In this document: positions 46,253 through 55,457 of the stretch, piece after piece
How positions within the stretch are numbered: the stretch's first letter is position 1
Layout of the letters: every line of letters begins with the position of its first letter
Source of the DNA: Paracoccus salsus
Lineage (GTDB): Bacteria; Pseudomonadota; Alphaproteobacteria; Rhodobacterales; Rhodobacteraceae
Reading direction: 5' to 3'
DNA: 64,000 nt
NCBI RefSeq assembly: GCF_021556615.1
Contig: NZ_JAKGGD010000002.1
Location: 186,001-250,000, forward strand
Position numbers and translations under genes: made by a program
Notes under the pieces: generated by a model
The model's input: the letters and a program-made list of their open reading frames with translations, nothing else
What the model was told of the DNA's origin: nothing
The model's database searches: none

Positions 46253-46281
46253 GGTCTGGTTTTAGGTATAAATCTTCTGAC

Positions 46282-47850
46282 ATGAAGCGTCGTCAATTCC
46301 TCAATTCCGCCACTGCCCTGGTTGCCGGCGGTTCGTTTGCCGCGATCCCCGCGCAGGCAAAGACCGCATCGGACGATGCCAGCGCCGTTCCCGATGAGGG
46401 CGTGGCGCCGGCGCCAACGGATTTCGGCTTCGAAGAGGTCGCCGCGCTCGCCTCGGAGCGCGCGACCCGCGTTTACAGGCAGCCGGTGGCCGAACAGGTC
46501 GGCAGCTTCGCCGATCTGAACTATGATACCTATCGTGCGATCCGTTTCCGCCGCGACATGGACCCGTTGGGCGGCAAGGGCCGCTTCGGAATGGACCTGC
46601 TTCCCCCGGGCGCGATCTACTACGAGCCGGTGAATATCAGCATCGTTCGCGGCGGCAGGCCGCACCGGCTGGACTTCGACCCCGGGCTTTTCGAATTCGA
46701 TCCCTCGCATTTTCCAGACGGCGCCGATGTCGAGACACGGGGCGAGATGGGCTGGTCCGGGTTTCGGCTGCGGGCGGCGCTGAACCGCCCCGGCACGATG
46801 GACGAGTTCCTGGTGTTTCAGGGTGCCAGCTATTTCCGCGCCGTGGCGCGCGGGACGCTGTATGGCCTGTCGGCGCGTGGGCTGGCGATCAAGACCGGCG
46901 GCCCGGATGGCGAGGAGTTCCCGCTGTTCACGGATTTCTGGATCCATGAGCCCGCCGAGACGTCCGAATGGGTCCGTATCCATGCTATCCTCGACAGCAA
47001 ATCGACCACCGCGGCGTTTCAGTTCGACGTGAACCCGGGCGCAGTGACCATGATGCGCACCCGGGCCGCGATCTTTCCGCGTGTCGACTTGCAGAATACC
47101 GGCATCGCGCCTCTGACCTCGATGTTCTGGTTCGGTCCTGCCAGCCGACGCAACGTGGACGATTACCGTCCCGCGGTTCATGACAGCGATGGCTTGCAGA
47201 TGCATACGGGTGCCGGGCAGACGCTCTGGCGGACCCTGGCATCGCACAAGACCTTGCAGATATCGTCCTTTATGGACAAGAACCCGCGGGGTTTCGGGCT
47301 CGTTCAGCGCACCCGCGACTTCGCGGATTTCCAGGATGCCGAGGCGATGTATCACGCGCGCCCCTCGGCCTGGATCCAGCCGGAAGGCGATTGGGGCGAA
47401 GGCGAGGTCAGGCTGATCGAGATCCCGGTCGAGAACGAGTTCAACGACAACATCGTCAGCTACTGGCAGCCCAGGGAACCGCTTGCGAAGGGTCGGCGGC
47501 ACGAGTTCCGCTATCGCCTCAGCTTCGCGCAGTTGCCACCAAACGACGTGCCGCTGGCCAAGGTCCGGCAGGTCAGGTCGGGCCTCTCGATCAATGTCGA
47601 AACCACGCGCAGCTTCATCATCGACTTCGACCTGTCGCTGTTTGTCGACGAGCTGCCCGATTACAGCGTCACCGCATCGGCCGGCAAGATTGTCCATGCC
47701 TATCTGAAGCCGCTTCCAGATCAGCGCGTCCTGCGGCTTGCCTTCGAGTTCGAGCCCGGAGATGCCACGCTGGCCGACTTGCAGGCCCTTCTGACCGACA
47801 AGGGCGGCCTTGCATTAAGCGAAAGCTGGCTTGGCCGCTGGACCCTATGA
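46282..47850 (+). CDS. opgG: periplasmic glucan biosynthesis protein OpgG/OpgD family
   Basis: The 522-aa periplasmic protein opens with a twin-arginine-like signal (MKRRQFLNSATALVAGG), then the MdoG beta-sandwich domain (about 45-420: FADLNYDTYRAIRF, FPLFTDFWIHEP) and a C-terminal Ig-like domain. OpgG/OpgD act on the backbone of osmoregulated periplasmic glucans. The Tat-type signal is usual for OpgD, so the name OpgD is possible, but the operon context with opgH and opgC matches Rhodobacter opgG. Its stop overlaps the opgH ATG. Confidence 0.92.
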   Translation: MKRRQFLNSATALVAGGSFAAIPAQAKTASDDASAVPDEGVAPAPTDFGFEEVAALASERATRVYRQPVAEQVGSFADLNYDTYRAIRFRRDMDPLGGKGRFGMDLLPPGAIYYEPVNISIVRGGRPHRLDFDPGLFEFDPSHFPDGADVETRGEMGWSGFRLRAALNRPGTMDEFLVFQGASYFRAVARGTLYGLSARGLAIKTGGPDGEEFPLFTDFWIHEPAETSEWVRIHAILDSKSTTAAFQFDVNPGAVTMMRTRAAIFPRVDLQNTGIAPLTSMFWFGPASRRNVDDYRPAVHDSDGLQMHTGAGQTLWRTLASHKTLQISSFMDKNPRGFGLVQRTRDFADFQDAEAMYHARPSAWIQPEGDWGEGEVRLIEIPVENEFNDNIVSYWQPREPLAKGRRHEFRYRLSFAQLPPNDVPLAKVRQVRSGLSINVETTRSFIIDFDLSLFVDELPDYSVTASAGKIVHAYLKPLPDQRVLRLAFEFEPGDATLADLQALLTDKGGLALSESWLGRWTL

Positions 47851-49946
47851 CAGGCAGGCCTTCCCTGACGCAGGCATCGGCGGCGGTCCCGCCAGATGCG
47901 CCGCTGGAGATGCCTGTCCAGGATTTCCGCCATCCCCCGATCGGGCGCCGCGGCCGGCGCGCCGAAGGGTGGCGCGTGTGGCTGGCGCGCCTGATCACCT
48001 TCGGCGGCACTGCGGCGCTGGCTGCGGTGGGCTTTACCCAGATGCTGCAGACCTTCGGCGACAGACCGACCCCGATGCAGTGGGCCCTGCTTGCCCTTTT
48101 CGTGCCGACATTTGCCTGGGTCGGGTTTTCCTTCTGCGGGCTTATCGCCGGGCTGTTCGCGCCGCGCCTGCAAACGCCACAAGGTCCCAACGACTCGCGC
48201 GTCGCCGTGATCATGCCGATCTATCACGAGGACGCGGCGAAAAGCATCGGGCTGCTGACGGCGCTTGCCCGCGACATGGACGCCGAAGGAATGGCCAGCC
48301 GGGCCGAGATCTTCGTTCTGTCCGATAGCCGCGACCCCGGCGTGGTGGTGAACGAGACACTGGCCGTCGCCGCCGCGCGCGAGGCATCGCCCCTGCCCAT
48401 CTGGTATCGTCGCCGGCGCACGAACGAAGACCGGAAATCCGGCAACGTGGCCGATTTCGTCCGGCGCTGGGGCGGGCGCTACGATCAGATGGTGGTTCTG
48501 GACGCGGACAGCGTGATGACCGGCGCGACGATCCGCGCCTTGTCCGCGCGCATGAACGCCGACCCGGACCTGGCGCTGATCCAGACCATGCCGGTGCTGG
48601 TCGGGGGCGAGACGATCTTCGCCCGGCTGACCCAGTTCGCGGGTCGCGTCTATGGCCCGATGATCGCCCGCGGCGTGGCCGCATGGTCAGGCAATAGCGG
48701 CAATTACTGGGGGCACAACGCCATCATACGCGTTCGCGCCTTCGCCGATTCCTGCGGCCTGCCGCGACTGCCCGGCAAGCCGCCTTTCGGCGGCACCATC
48801 CTCAGCCATGATTTCGTCGAGGCGGCGGCGCTGTGCCGGGCCGGCTGGAAAGTGCGACTGGACCACGATCTGCGCGGCAGCTTCGAGGGATGTCCGCCCA
48901 CGCTGCTGGACATGGCCGCGCGCGAACGCCGTTGGGCGCAGGGGAATCTGCAACATTCCCGGCTGATCGGCATGAGGGGCGCCTGCGCCATCAGCCGGGT
49001 GCATTTTGCCATCGGCATACTGGGTTTCCTGATGAGCCCGATCTGGCTGACCCTGATCCTGGTCGGGCTGATCCTGTCGGCCACCGTGTTGCTGTCGACG
49101 CCGGAATACTTCCCCAACGCCTATCAACTGTTTCCCGACTGGCCGGTCTTCGACGCGCGCCGGATGCTGTGGCTGTTCGTCGCGGCGATGGCCCTGCTGC
49201 TGCTGCCAAAGCTGATCGCGACCTTCCGCGCCTGGACGCGGCCATTGGCCAGGGCTTCGGGCGGGCCGGTGCGCATCGTTGCCAGCGCGCTGTTCGAGAT
49301 CCTGCTGTCCGCCCTGATCGCACCGGTGCAGATGCTGATCCAGACCCGCCAGATCTTCGATATCCTGCGCGGCCGCGACAGTGGCTGGAACGCGCAGGTC
49401 CGCGCGGGCTCGATGCCTGGCTGGGGCGTGGTCCTGGCACGCCATTGGGGGCATGTGCTCCTGGGCGTCGGCACGCTGCTTGTGCTGGCGCAGTTCTCGC
49501 CGCCGCAGCTGATCTGGCTGTCGCCGATCCTCGCCGGGCTGATTCTGTCACCGATGACCTCGCGCTTCTCGGCCAGCCCGGTCTTTGGCCGGTGGGCGCG
49601 CATGCGCGGTCTGCTGGTCACCCCCGAAGAACGCAGTTTTCCCACCATCTTGTCAGAGGCCTCGGCGGCGACCCGCGCCCTGCCGCGATCGATGGAAAAT
49701 GCCGCGGCGATCCGGCATCTGGGGGTCGACAGCGACGCCCTGGCCCGCCACATCGCCCTGCTGAACCCGCCCGCCGAGGCCGAGAAACTGTCCAGGTCCG
49801 ACCATCTGACCCGCGTCACCGCCGCGGCCAAGATCGCCCATGCCTCCACTCAGGCCGAAGCTCTGCAGTTCCTGGACAGGAACGAAACCGATGCGCTGAT
49901 CTCAGACCCGCTGCTTCTGCAACGCTGGAGCAGCCTGCCCGCTTGA
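47847..49946 (+). CDS. opgH: glucans biosynthesis glucosyltransferase OpgH
   Basis: The 699-aa inner-membrane GT2 enzyme has two N-terminal helices (about 47-100) and a cytoplasmic catalytic domain (about 120-370) with IMPIYHED, the metal-binding VLDADSVM and the acceptor motif RERRWAQGN, plus several C-terminal membrane helices. It polymerises glucose from UDP-glucose into the beta-glucan backbone and exports it. The ATG overlaps opgG (ATGA). The long open frame before it belongs to the other frame of opgG. In R. sphaeroides an opgI gene sits between opgG and opgH; it is absent here. Confidence 0.94.
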   Translation: MTGRPSLTQASAAVPPDAPLEMPVQDFRHPPIGRRGRRAEGWRVWLARLITFGGTAALAAVGFTQMLQTFGDRPTPMQWALLALFVPTFAWVGFSFCGLIAGLFAPRLQTPQGPNDSRVAVIMPIYHEDAAKSIGLLTALARDMDAEGMASRAEIFVLSDSRDPGVVVNETLAVAAAREASPLPIWYRRRRTNEDRKSGNVADFVRRWGGRYDQMVVLDADSVMTGATIRALSARMNADPDLALIQTMPVLVGGETIFARLTQFAGRVYGPMIARGVAAWSGNSGNYWGHNAIIRVRAFADSCGLPRLPGKPPFGGTILSHDFVEAAALCRAGWKVRLDHDLRGSFEGCPPTLLDMAARERRWAQGNLQHSRLIGMRGACAISRVHFAIGILGFLMSPIWLTLILVGLILSATVLLSTPEYFPNAYQLFPDWPVFDARRMLWLFVAAMALLLLPKLIATFRAWTRPLARASGGPVRIVASALFEILLSALIAPVQMLIQTRQIFDILRGRDSGWNAQVRAGSMPGWGVVLARHWGHVLLGVGTLLVLAQFSPPQLIWLSPILAGLILSPMTSRFSASPVFGRWARMRGLLVTPEERSFPTILSEASAATRALPRSMENAAAIRHLGVDSDALARHIALLNPPAEAEKLSRSDHLTRVTAAAKIAHASTQAEALQFLDRNETDALISDPLLLQRWSSLPA

Positions 49947-49976
49947 AACGCCAGGTCGCAAAAGATAACGGACCCC

Positions 49977-51110
49977 ATGAAACGCCTGATCGCCCTCGAC
50001 ATGCTGCGCGGCTATGCACTGGTCTGCATCATGCTGGACCATATGCCTGCCTCGCCCCTGCGCAAATACACGCTGGCGAATTTCTCGGTATTCGATGCGG
50101 CCGAATTGTTCGTCCTGCTGTCAGGCTTTCTGGTCGGGCTTGTCTGGTTGGGGGTCGAACAGAAGCAAGGGCGGCGCGCGGCTCAGTGGCGTTTTGCCCG
50201 CCGGGCGTTCGAGGTCTGGCGCGCCCTGGTCGTGGGCGGCATCATCATGGCGCTGCTGTCCGCAGGGCTGCTGGAAATGGGACTGAAGCACACGGCGATC
50301 TGGAACCAGTATGCAGCCTGGGTGATCGAGAACCCGCTTGGCTATCTGGGCGTGCTGGCCACGATGTGGTTGCAGCCTAACCTGCTGGACGTGCTGGCGG
50401 TCTATGTGGTCCTGATCGCCTCGGCTCCGCTTCTTGTGCCGATCCTGTTGCGGTTTCCGTTCAGCTTCGGGGTCGCTTCGTTGGTGCTGTGGTGGTTTGC
50501 GCCCATCCTGAACCCGCTGATTCCCAACCACAACAGGGGCGGGCTGCTGTTCAATCCCTTCGGCTGGCAGATGCTGTTCTTTTCAGGTGTCGCGATGGGG
50601 CTGTTCCGGCAGCAGTTCATGCCGGTCCTGATGCGCCACGCGCGGCTGATCACCATCACCGCCGCGGGAATGTTCCTGTTCGGCGCGACGATCATCATCG
50701 CCTCGAAGATCGGCGAACCGGCCTTGCCGCTGCGCAACGCGCTGAAGCTGGTCTACGGCAAGATCGAGAAATGGCCACTGGACGGGACCCGCTATCTGGC
50801 CATCATCGCGGCAAGCTGGCTGGTTGCGGTGCCGCTGGCCCGCCTCATGGAGAGACTGGCGGCCAGCCGGATCGGGGTCGGGCTTCAGCAGATCGGGCGC
50901 GGCGGGCTATGGTCGTTCGTCGCCTGCGTGCTCTTGTCGGTGCTGGCGGATGCTTTCCAGGTCAACCCGCCCGATCAGGACGTGCCGCGCAAGCTTGCGG
51001 TGGATCTGTGGGCCATGCTGACCTTGTGGTGGCTGGCGGCCGTCTGGCTGGCGTGGGGAGCGCCGCGACAGAAGTCGCGCACGCCCCCCCACCCCGCGAG
51101 GCGAGCCTAG
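49977..51110 (+). CDS. opgC: OpgC glucan succinyltransferase
   Basis: The 377-aa membrane protein has about ten helices and starts RLIALDMLRGYALVCIMLDHM, the OpgC/acyltransferase-3 opening that includes the conserved Asp and His. In R. sphaeroides OpgC succinylates periplasmic glucans, making them anionic. It follows opgH after 30 bases and closes the operon. A GC stem (about 51147-51166) lies after its stop. Confidence 0.9.
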   Translation: MKRLIALDMLRGYALVCIMLDHMPASPLRKYTLANFSVFDAAELFVLLSGFLVGLVWLGVEQKQGRRAAQWRFARRAFEVWRALVVGGIIMALLSAGLLEMGLKHTAIWNQYAAWVIENPLGYLGVLATMWLQPNLLDVLAVYVVLIASAPLLVPILLRFPFSFGVASLVLWWFAPILNPLIPNHNRGGLLFNPFGWQMLFFSGVAMGLFRQQFMPVLMRHARLITITAAGMFLFGATIIIASKIGEPALPLRNALKLVYGKIEKWPLDGTRYLAIIAASWLVAVPLARLMERLAASRIGVGLQQIGRGGLWSFVACVLLSVLADAFQVNPPDQDVPRKLAVDLWAMLTLWWLAAVWLAWGAPRQKSRTPPHPARRA

Positions 51111-51182
51111 TGCGCACCGTTCGAGAGGATGCACCCGACACGGGTCGGCGGCGACAAATCCGCCGCCCGAGCCGCATGGACA

Positions 51183-51211
51183 TTGCCCCTGCGTCAAGTT
51201 TTCGTTAACAG
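51183..51211 (+). promoter_or_regulatory. candidate nadABC promoter
   Basis: TTGCCC (51183-51188) and TAACAG (51206-51211) with a 17-base spacer lie 73 bases before the nadA TTG. Confidence 0.4.
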
Positions 51212-51283
51212 GCCGGCCCATGGCATTGATGCCATCGCCGCAGGCCCCACCTGAAAGATGCGGCGCCAAGGGAGGACGCGACA

Positions 51284-52336
51284 TTGCTTGACCTGACGGC
51301 CATCCGTGCCGAGTTGCATGCGCATTACGATCTGGAACCCTCGCTCGAGCTCGCCGAAAGCATGTCGGAGATTCACGCCCGCATGGACCGGGTCGTGCCG
51401 CTGCCCGACTGGGCGATCGCCGCGCCCTATGTCAAGGCCATCAACCGTCTCAAGGCGGAACGCGACGCCGTGGTTCTTGCCCATAATTACATGACGCCGC
51501 AGATCTATCACGGGATCGCGGACGTGGTCGGCGACAGCCTGGCGCTTGCAATCGAGGCCACCAGGGTCAAGGCCGACGTCATCGTGCAATGCGGCGTGCA
51601 TTTCATGGCAGAGACCTCGAAAATCCTGAACCCGGCAAAGACCGTGCTGATGCCCGACATGGAGGCCGGCTGCTCGCTGGCCGAAAGCATCGACGCCCCC
51701 GGCATCGCCGAGATGCGCGCCCGCCATCCCGGCGCGGCCGTGGTCAGCTATGTCAACACAACCGCCGAGGTGAAGGCAGCATCCGACATCTGCTGCACCT
51801 CTGCCAATGCCGCCCAGATCGTCGCCGCGATGGAGGGCGACACCGTCATCATGACGCCCGACAAGTATCTGGCCCAGAATGTCGCCCGGCAGGTTCCCCA
51901 GAAGCGCATCGTGTGGTGGGACGGCCGATGCATCGTGCATGAGAGGTTCACCCCGCAGGATCTGCGCGATTTCCGCGGCTGGCACCCTGACCTGAAGATC
52001 ATCGCCCATCCCGAATGCACGCCGGATGTCGTGGCCGAGGCCGATTTCGCCGGCTCGACCGCAGGCATCCTGGATTGGGTGGCGCGCGAAAAGCCGGCCA
52101 AGGCGATGTTGGTCACCGAATGCTCGATGGCCTCGAACATTTCGGACGCCCATCCCGAAGTCGAGTTTTTGGGGCCATGCAACATGTGCCCCTACATGAA
52201 GAAGATCACACTGGAAAAGATTCTGTGGTCGCTGCACACGATGACCGGCGCGGTCGAGGTCGATCCCGAGATCGCTGCCCGCGCACGGGTGGCGGTGCAG
52301 CGGATGATCGACCTGTCGCGCCGCCTGGCGGCCTGA
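51284..52336 (+). CDS. nadA: quinolinate synthase A
   Basis: The 350-aa iron-sulfur enzyme condenses iminoaspartate with dihydroxyacetone phosphate to quinolinate. It shows VLAHNYMTPQIYH, IVQCGVHFMAETSKIL, CTSANA and GPCNMCPYMK, whose Cys residues include the three 4Fe-4S ligands. The start is TTG at 51284 because GGAGG lies 10 bases upstream and no ATG occurs before the conserved region. nadB begins 13 bases after its stop, and the three nad genes form one unit. Confidence 0.96.
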   Translation: MLDLTAIRAELHAHYDLEPSLELAESMSEIHARMDRVVPLPDWAIAAPYVKAINRLKAERDAVVLAHNYMTPQIYHGIADVVGDSLALAIEATRVKADVIVQCGVHFMAETSKILNPAKTVLMPDMEAGCSLAESIDAPGIAEMRARHPGAAVVSYVNTTAEVKAASDICCTSANAAQIVAAMEGDTVIMTPDKYLAQNVARQVPQKRIVWWDGRCIVHERFTPQDLRDFRGWHPDLKIIAHPECTPDVVAEADFAGSTAGILDWVAREKPAKAMLVTECSMASNISDAHPEVEFLGPCNMCPYMKKITLEKILWSLHTMTGAVEVDPEIAARARVAVQRMIDLSRRLAA

Positions 52337-52349
52337 GGCCGGGACGCCC

Positions 52350-53912
52350 ATGCCACATATCGTCACCGACCGCGTCGTGGTTGTCGGCGCGGGTCTGGCG
52401 GGTCTTTATGCCGCGCTGAAGCTGGCGCCACGCCCGGTGCTGATGCTGTCGCCTGACCCGCTGGGGCAGGGTGGCAGTTCGGTCTGGGCGCAGGGCGGCG
52501 TGGCGGCGGCGATGGACCCCGCCGACAGCGCGGGATCCCACGCCAGCGACACGGTCCGGGCCGGGGCCGGCACCGTGGATCAGGCCGTTGCGCGGATGGT
52601 CACCGACGAGGCGCGGGCGCATATCCTCGACCTGACGAGGCTTGGTACACCCTTCGACCGCACGACCGGCGGCGGCTACGTGCTGTCGCGAGAGGCGGCT
52701 CACAGCTTTGCCCGGGTGGTGCGCGTCAACGGCGATCAGGCCGGGGCCGAGATCATGCGCGCCCTGGTCGCCGCGATCCGCGCAGCGTCATCGGTGCAGG
52801 TTCTGGAAGGCGTGGTCGCCACCGGGCTTCAGACCATGGGCAACCGCGTCACAGGCGTCAGGATTGCCCGGGCCGACGGCTCGGTCCCTCTGACCCTCAG
52901 CGCGCCTGCGGTTATGCTGGCGGGCGGCGGTTCGGGCGGGCTGTTCGCGCTGACCACCAACCCGCCACGCATTCGCGGACAGGTGATCGGCATGGCGGCG
53001 CGGGCCGGCGCAGTCGTGGCGGACGCGGAATTCGTGCAGTTCCATCCCACCGCGATCGACTGTGGCGAGGACCCGGCGCCGCTTGCGACCGAGGCCTTGC
53101 GCGGCGAGGGCGCGCGACTGGTCAACCGCCTGGGCGAACGCTTCATGCTGCCGCTTCATCCCGACGCGGAACTGGCGCCGCGCGACATCGTGGCGCGGGC
53201 GATCTACGCTCAGACGCAGGCCGGGCTGCGGCCGGTGCTGGACACGCGCGCTTGCCTGGGCGCGCGCATCCTGACCGAATTTCCGGCTGTCGCGGCGGCC
53301 TGCGCGCGGGCCGGGATCGATCCGGCCCGCCAGCCCATTCCGGTCGCGGCAGCCGCGCATTACCACATGGGGGGCGTCGCCACCGACGCGTCTGGCCGCG
53401 CCAGCCTGGAATGTCTGTGGGTCTGCGGCGAGGCGGCATCGACCGGGCTTCACGGTGCCAACCGGCTGGCTTCCAACGGCCTGCTCGAGGCGCTGGTCTT
53501 CGCCCGGATCTGCGCGGCCGGGATTGATGCCGCGCTTGGACCTGCGCCGACCGACGCGCATCGGATCACACTGCCACGGCTTGCCGCTGCGGCCGAGGCT
53601 GACCCCGCGCTGGTCGCGCAACTGCGCCGGGCGATGACCGACGGGGCCGGCGTGGTGCGTGATGCCGCGGGTCTTCGTCACACCCTGACCCGCATTGCCG
53701 CGATCGAGGCCGCCCGACCCGATTGCGAAAACCTGCTGAACATGACCGCGACCGCGACGCTGATCTGCGCATCGGCGCTGTTGCGCGAGGAAAGCCGCGG
53801 CGCGCATTACCGCATCGATCATCCCCATCCGGCACAGATTGCCCGCCGCAGCCGCATCACGCTGGAGGACGCGATGGCCATTCGCGACTCGTTGCAACCG
53901 GAGACGACATGA
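52350..53912 (+). CDS. nadB: L-aspartate oxidase
   Basis: The 520-aa flavoenzyme oxidises aspartate to iminoaspartate for NadA. It has the FAD dinucleotide fold VVVVGAGLAGLYAALKLAP at the N-terminus, SSVWAQGGVAAA, the active-site region GEGARLVNRLGERFM, and HYHMGGVATDASGR followed by CGEAASTGLHGANRLASN, all typical of the succinate dehydrogenase/NadB family. It overlaps nadC by ATGA. Confidence 0.96.
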   Translation: MPHIVTDRVVVVGAGLAGLYAALKLAPRPVLMLSPDPLGQGGSSVWAQGGVAAAMDPADSAGSHASDTVRAGAGTVDQAVARMVTDEARAHILDLTRLGTPFDRTTGGGYVLSREAAHSFARVVRVNGDQAGAEIMRALVAAIRAASSVQVLEGVVATGLQTMGNRVTGVRIARADGSVPLTLSAPAVMLAGGGSGGLFALTTNPPRIRGQVIGMAARAGAVVADAEFVQFHPTAIDCGEDPAPLATEALRGEGARLVNRLGERFMLPLHPDAELAPRDIVARAIYAQTQAGLRPVLDTRACLGARILTEFPAVAAACARAGIDPARQPIPVAAAAHYHMGGVATDASGRASLECLWVCGEAASTGLHGANRLASNGLLEALVFARICAAGIDAALGPAPTDAHRITLPRLAAAAEADPALVAQLRRAMTDGAGVVRDAAGLRHTLTRIAAIEAARPDCENLLNMTATATLICASALLREESRGAHYRIDHPHPAQIARRSRITLEDAMAIRDSLQPETT

Positions 53913-54760
53913 CAGCCCTGCCCCCGCTTCCCGAGATGATCCTTGATCCGCTGGTCCGCGCCGCGCTGATCGAGGATCTGGGCACCAATGGCGACATCAC
54001 CACCCGCACGGTGATCCCTGCGGGCACGCGCTACGGCGCGCGCATCCGCGCCCGCGAGGCAGGGGTGGCGTCGGGGATGCAGCTTGCCCGCATCGCGTTC
54101 CGGATGATCGACCCCACGCTGGACCTGCGCTTCCTGCGCGAGGACGGCGAAGCCTTCGGGCGCGGCGACACGCTGGCCGAGATCGAGGGCTGTGCGGGTG
54201 CGATCCTGTCGGCCGAACGCGTGGCGTTGAACTTTGCCGGTCGGCTATGCGGCATCGCGACGATGACGGCGGCGTTCGTGGCCGAGACGGCGGGCACGAA
54301 GGCGCGCATCACCTGCACGCGCAAGACCACGCCGGGCCTGCGGCTGGTCGAGAAACAGGCGGTCCTGCATGGCGGCGGCTTCAGCCACCGTTTTTCGCTT
54401 TCGGACGCGATCCTGGTCAAGGACAATCACATCGCGGCCGCTGGCGGAATCGTCCCGGTCCTGCGCGCGATCAAGGCCCGCGCCTCGCACATGATGCGGG
54501 TCGAGATCGAGGTGGACCGCCTGGAACAGCTGGCCGAGGTCCTGCACGAGGGTGGCGCCGATGTCGTGCTTCTGGACAACATGAGCACGCCGATGCTGCA
54601 CGAGGCGGTCGTGCTGGCGCGCGGCAGGGTGGTCCTGGAAGCGTCGGGCAACATGCAGTTGGGACGCATCGCCGAGGTTGCGGCAACCGGGGTCGACTAC
54701 ATCTCGTCCGGCGCGCTGACCCATTCGGCGCGCACCCTCGACCTGGGTCTGGACTTCTGA
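53909..54760 (+). CDS. nadC: nicotinate-nucleotide pyrophosphorylase (carboxylating)
   Basis: The 283-aa type II phosphoribosyltransferase converts quinolinate and PRPP to nicotinate mononucleotide. It shows EDLGTNGDITT, TRKTTPGLRLVEKQAVLHGG, ILVKDNHI and LEASGNM. It completes de novo NAD synthesis with NadA and NadB. The frame is open upstream inside nadB, but the family start and coupled ATGA overlap fix the ATG at 53909. Confidence 0.96.
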   Translation: MTALPPLPEMILDPLVRAALIEDLGTNGDITTRTVIPAGTRYGARIRAREAGVASGMQLARIAFRMIDPTLDLRFLREDGEAFGRGDTLAEIEGCAGAILSAERVALNFAGRLCGIATMTAAFVAETAGTKARITCTRKTTPGLRLVEKQAVLHGGGFSHRFSLSDAILVKDNHIAAAGGIVPVLRAIKARASHMMRVEIEVDRLEQLAEVLHEGGADVVLLDNMSTPMLHEAVVLARGRVVLEASGNMQLGRIAEVAATGVDYISSGALTHSARTLDLGLDF

Positions 54761-54881
54761 CGGCGCGGGCGCTTGGCTTGACGCAGCGCCGCGCGACCCC
54801 CATCTTTGCTGCAACGCAGCATCATGCTGCCATCGCCCTGCCGGCTGCGCCGCGGGGGCCGGGGAAGGATGGGCTGCCAGG

Positions 54882-55442
54882 ATGTCGCCGACCTCTCGAG
54901 ACGGACCAGGAAAGCCGGGCGGCAGGCTGCTGTGCCGCGAACCGGGCGGGCGGATCCGCCTGCGCGGCCTGATGGCGCGGGATTGCGCCCTTCACACCGC
55001 CCATCTTCTGCGGCTTTCGCCCGAGGACCGGCGAGCGCGCTTTCACAGTGCCCTTGGCGACAGAAGTGTCATCGCCTATTCGCGCGGGATCGACCGGGAT
55101 CACGCCTGGATCTTCGGCGCGTTCCTGTCGGGGACGCTGCGCGGTGTCGGAGAGCTGACGCCGGTCACGGGCACGGACGAGGCTGAACTGGCGATCTCGG
55201 TCGAACAGCCCTACCAGCATGTCGGCATCGGAAAGATGCTGAGCCTGGCGCTGATCCTTGTCGCAAGGCGCGTGGGTATCGGCAAGATCAGGATGTCGTT
55301 CGTCCGGGACAACCACCGGATGCGGGCGCTGGCCCGTGACCTGGGCGCCCGGACCGTGGCGACGTCAGGGGTTCTCGAGGGCATCGTGACTGTCCCGCCG
55401 ATGGCGGATCGCCGGCCTCGGTCGCCCTGTGCCGCCCGCTAG
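54882..55442 (+). CDS. GNAT family N-acetyltransferase
   Basis: The 186-aa product has an N-terminal extension of about 25 Arg/Gly-rich residues, then a GNAT core: RIRLRGLMARD, AWIFGAFLSGTLRGVGEL, the acetyl-CoA loop VEQPYQHVGIGKMLSLALI, and VRDNHRMRALARDLGA. The substrate is unknown. The first 25 residues may be upstream noise, since no clear Shine-Dalgarno sequence precedes the ATG at 54882; GTG/ATG starts further in are possible. It stands alone, convergent with the MATE gene 15 bases away, and no terminator fits between them. Confidence 0.75.
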   Translation: MSPTSRDGPGKPGGRLLCREPGGRIRLRGLMARDCALHTAHLLRLSPEDRRARFHSALGDRSVIAYSRGIDRDHAWIFGAFLSGTLRGVGELTPVTGTDEAELAISVEQPYQHVGIGKMLSLALILVARRVGIGKIRMSFVRDNHRMRALARDLGARTVATSGVLEGIVTVPPMADRRPRSPCAAR

Positions 55443-55457
55443 TTTCATCTGCGCGGA

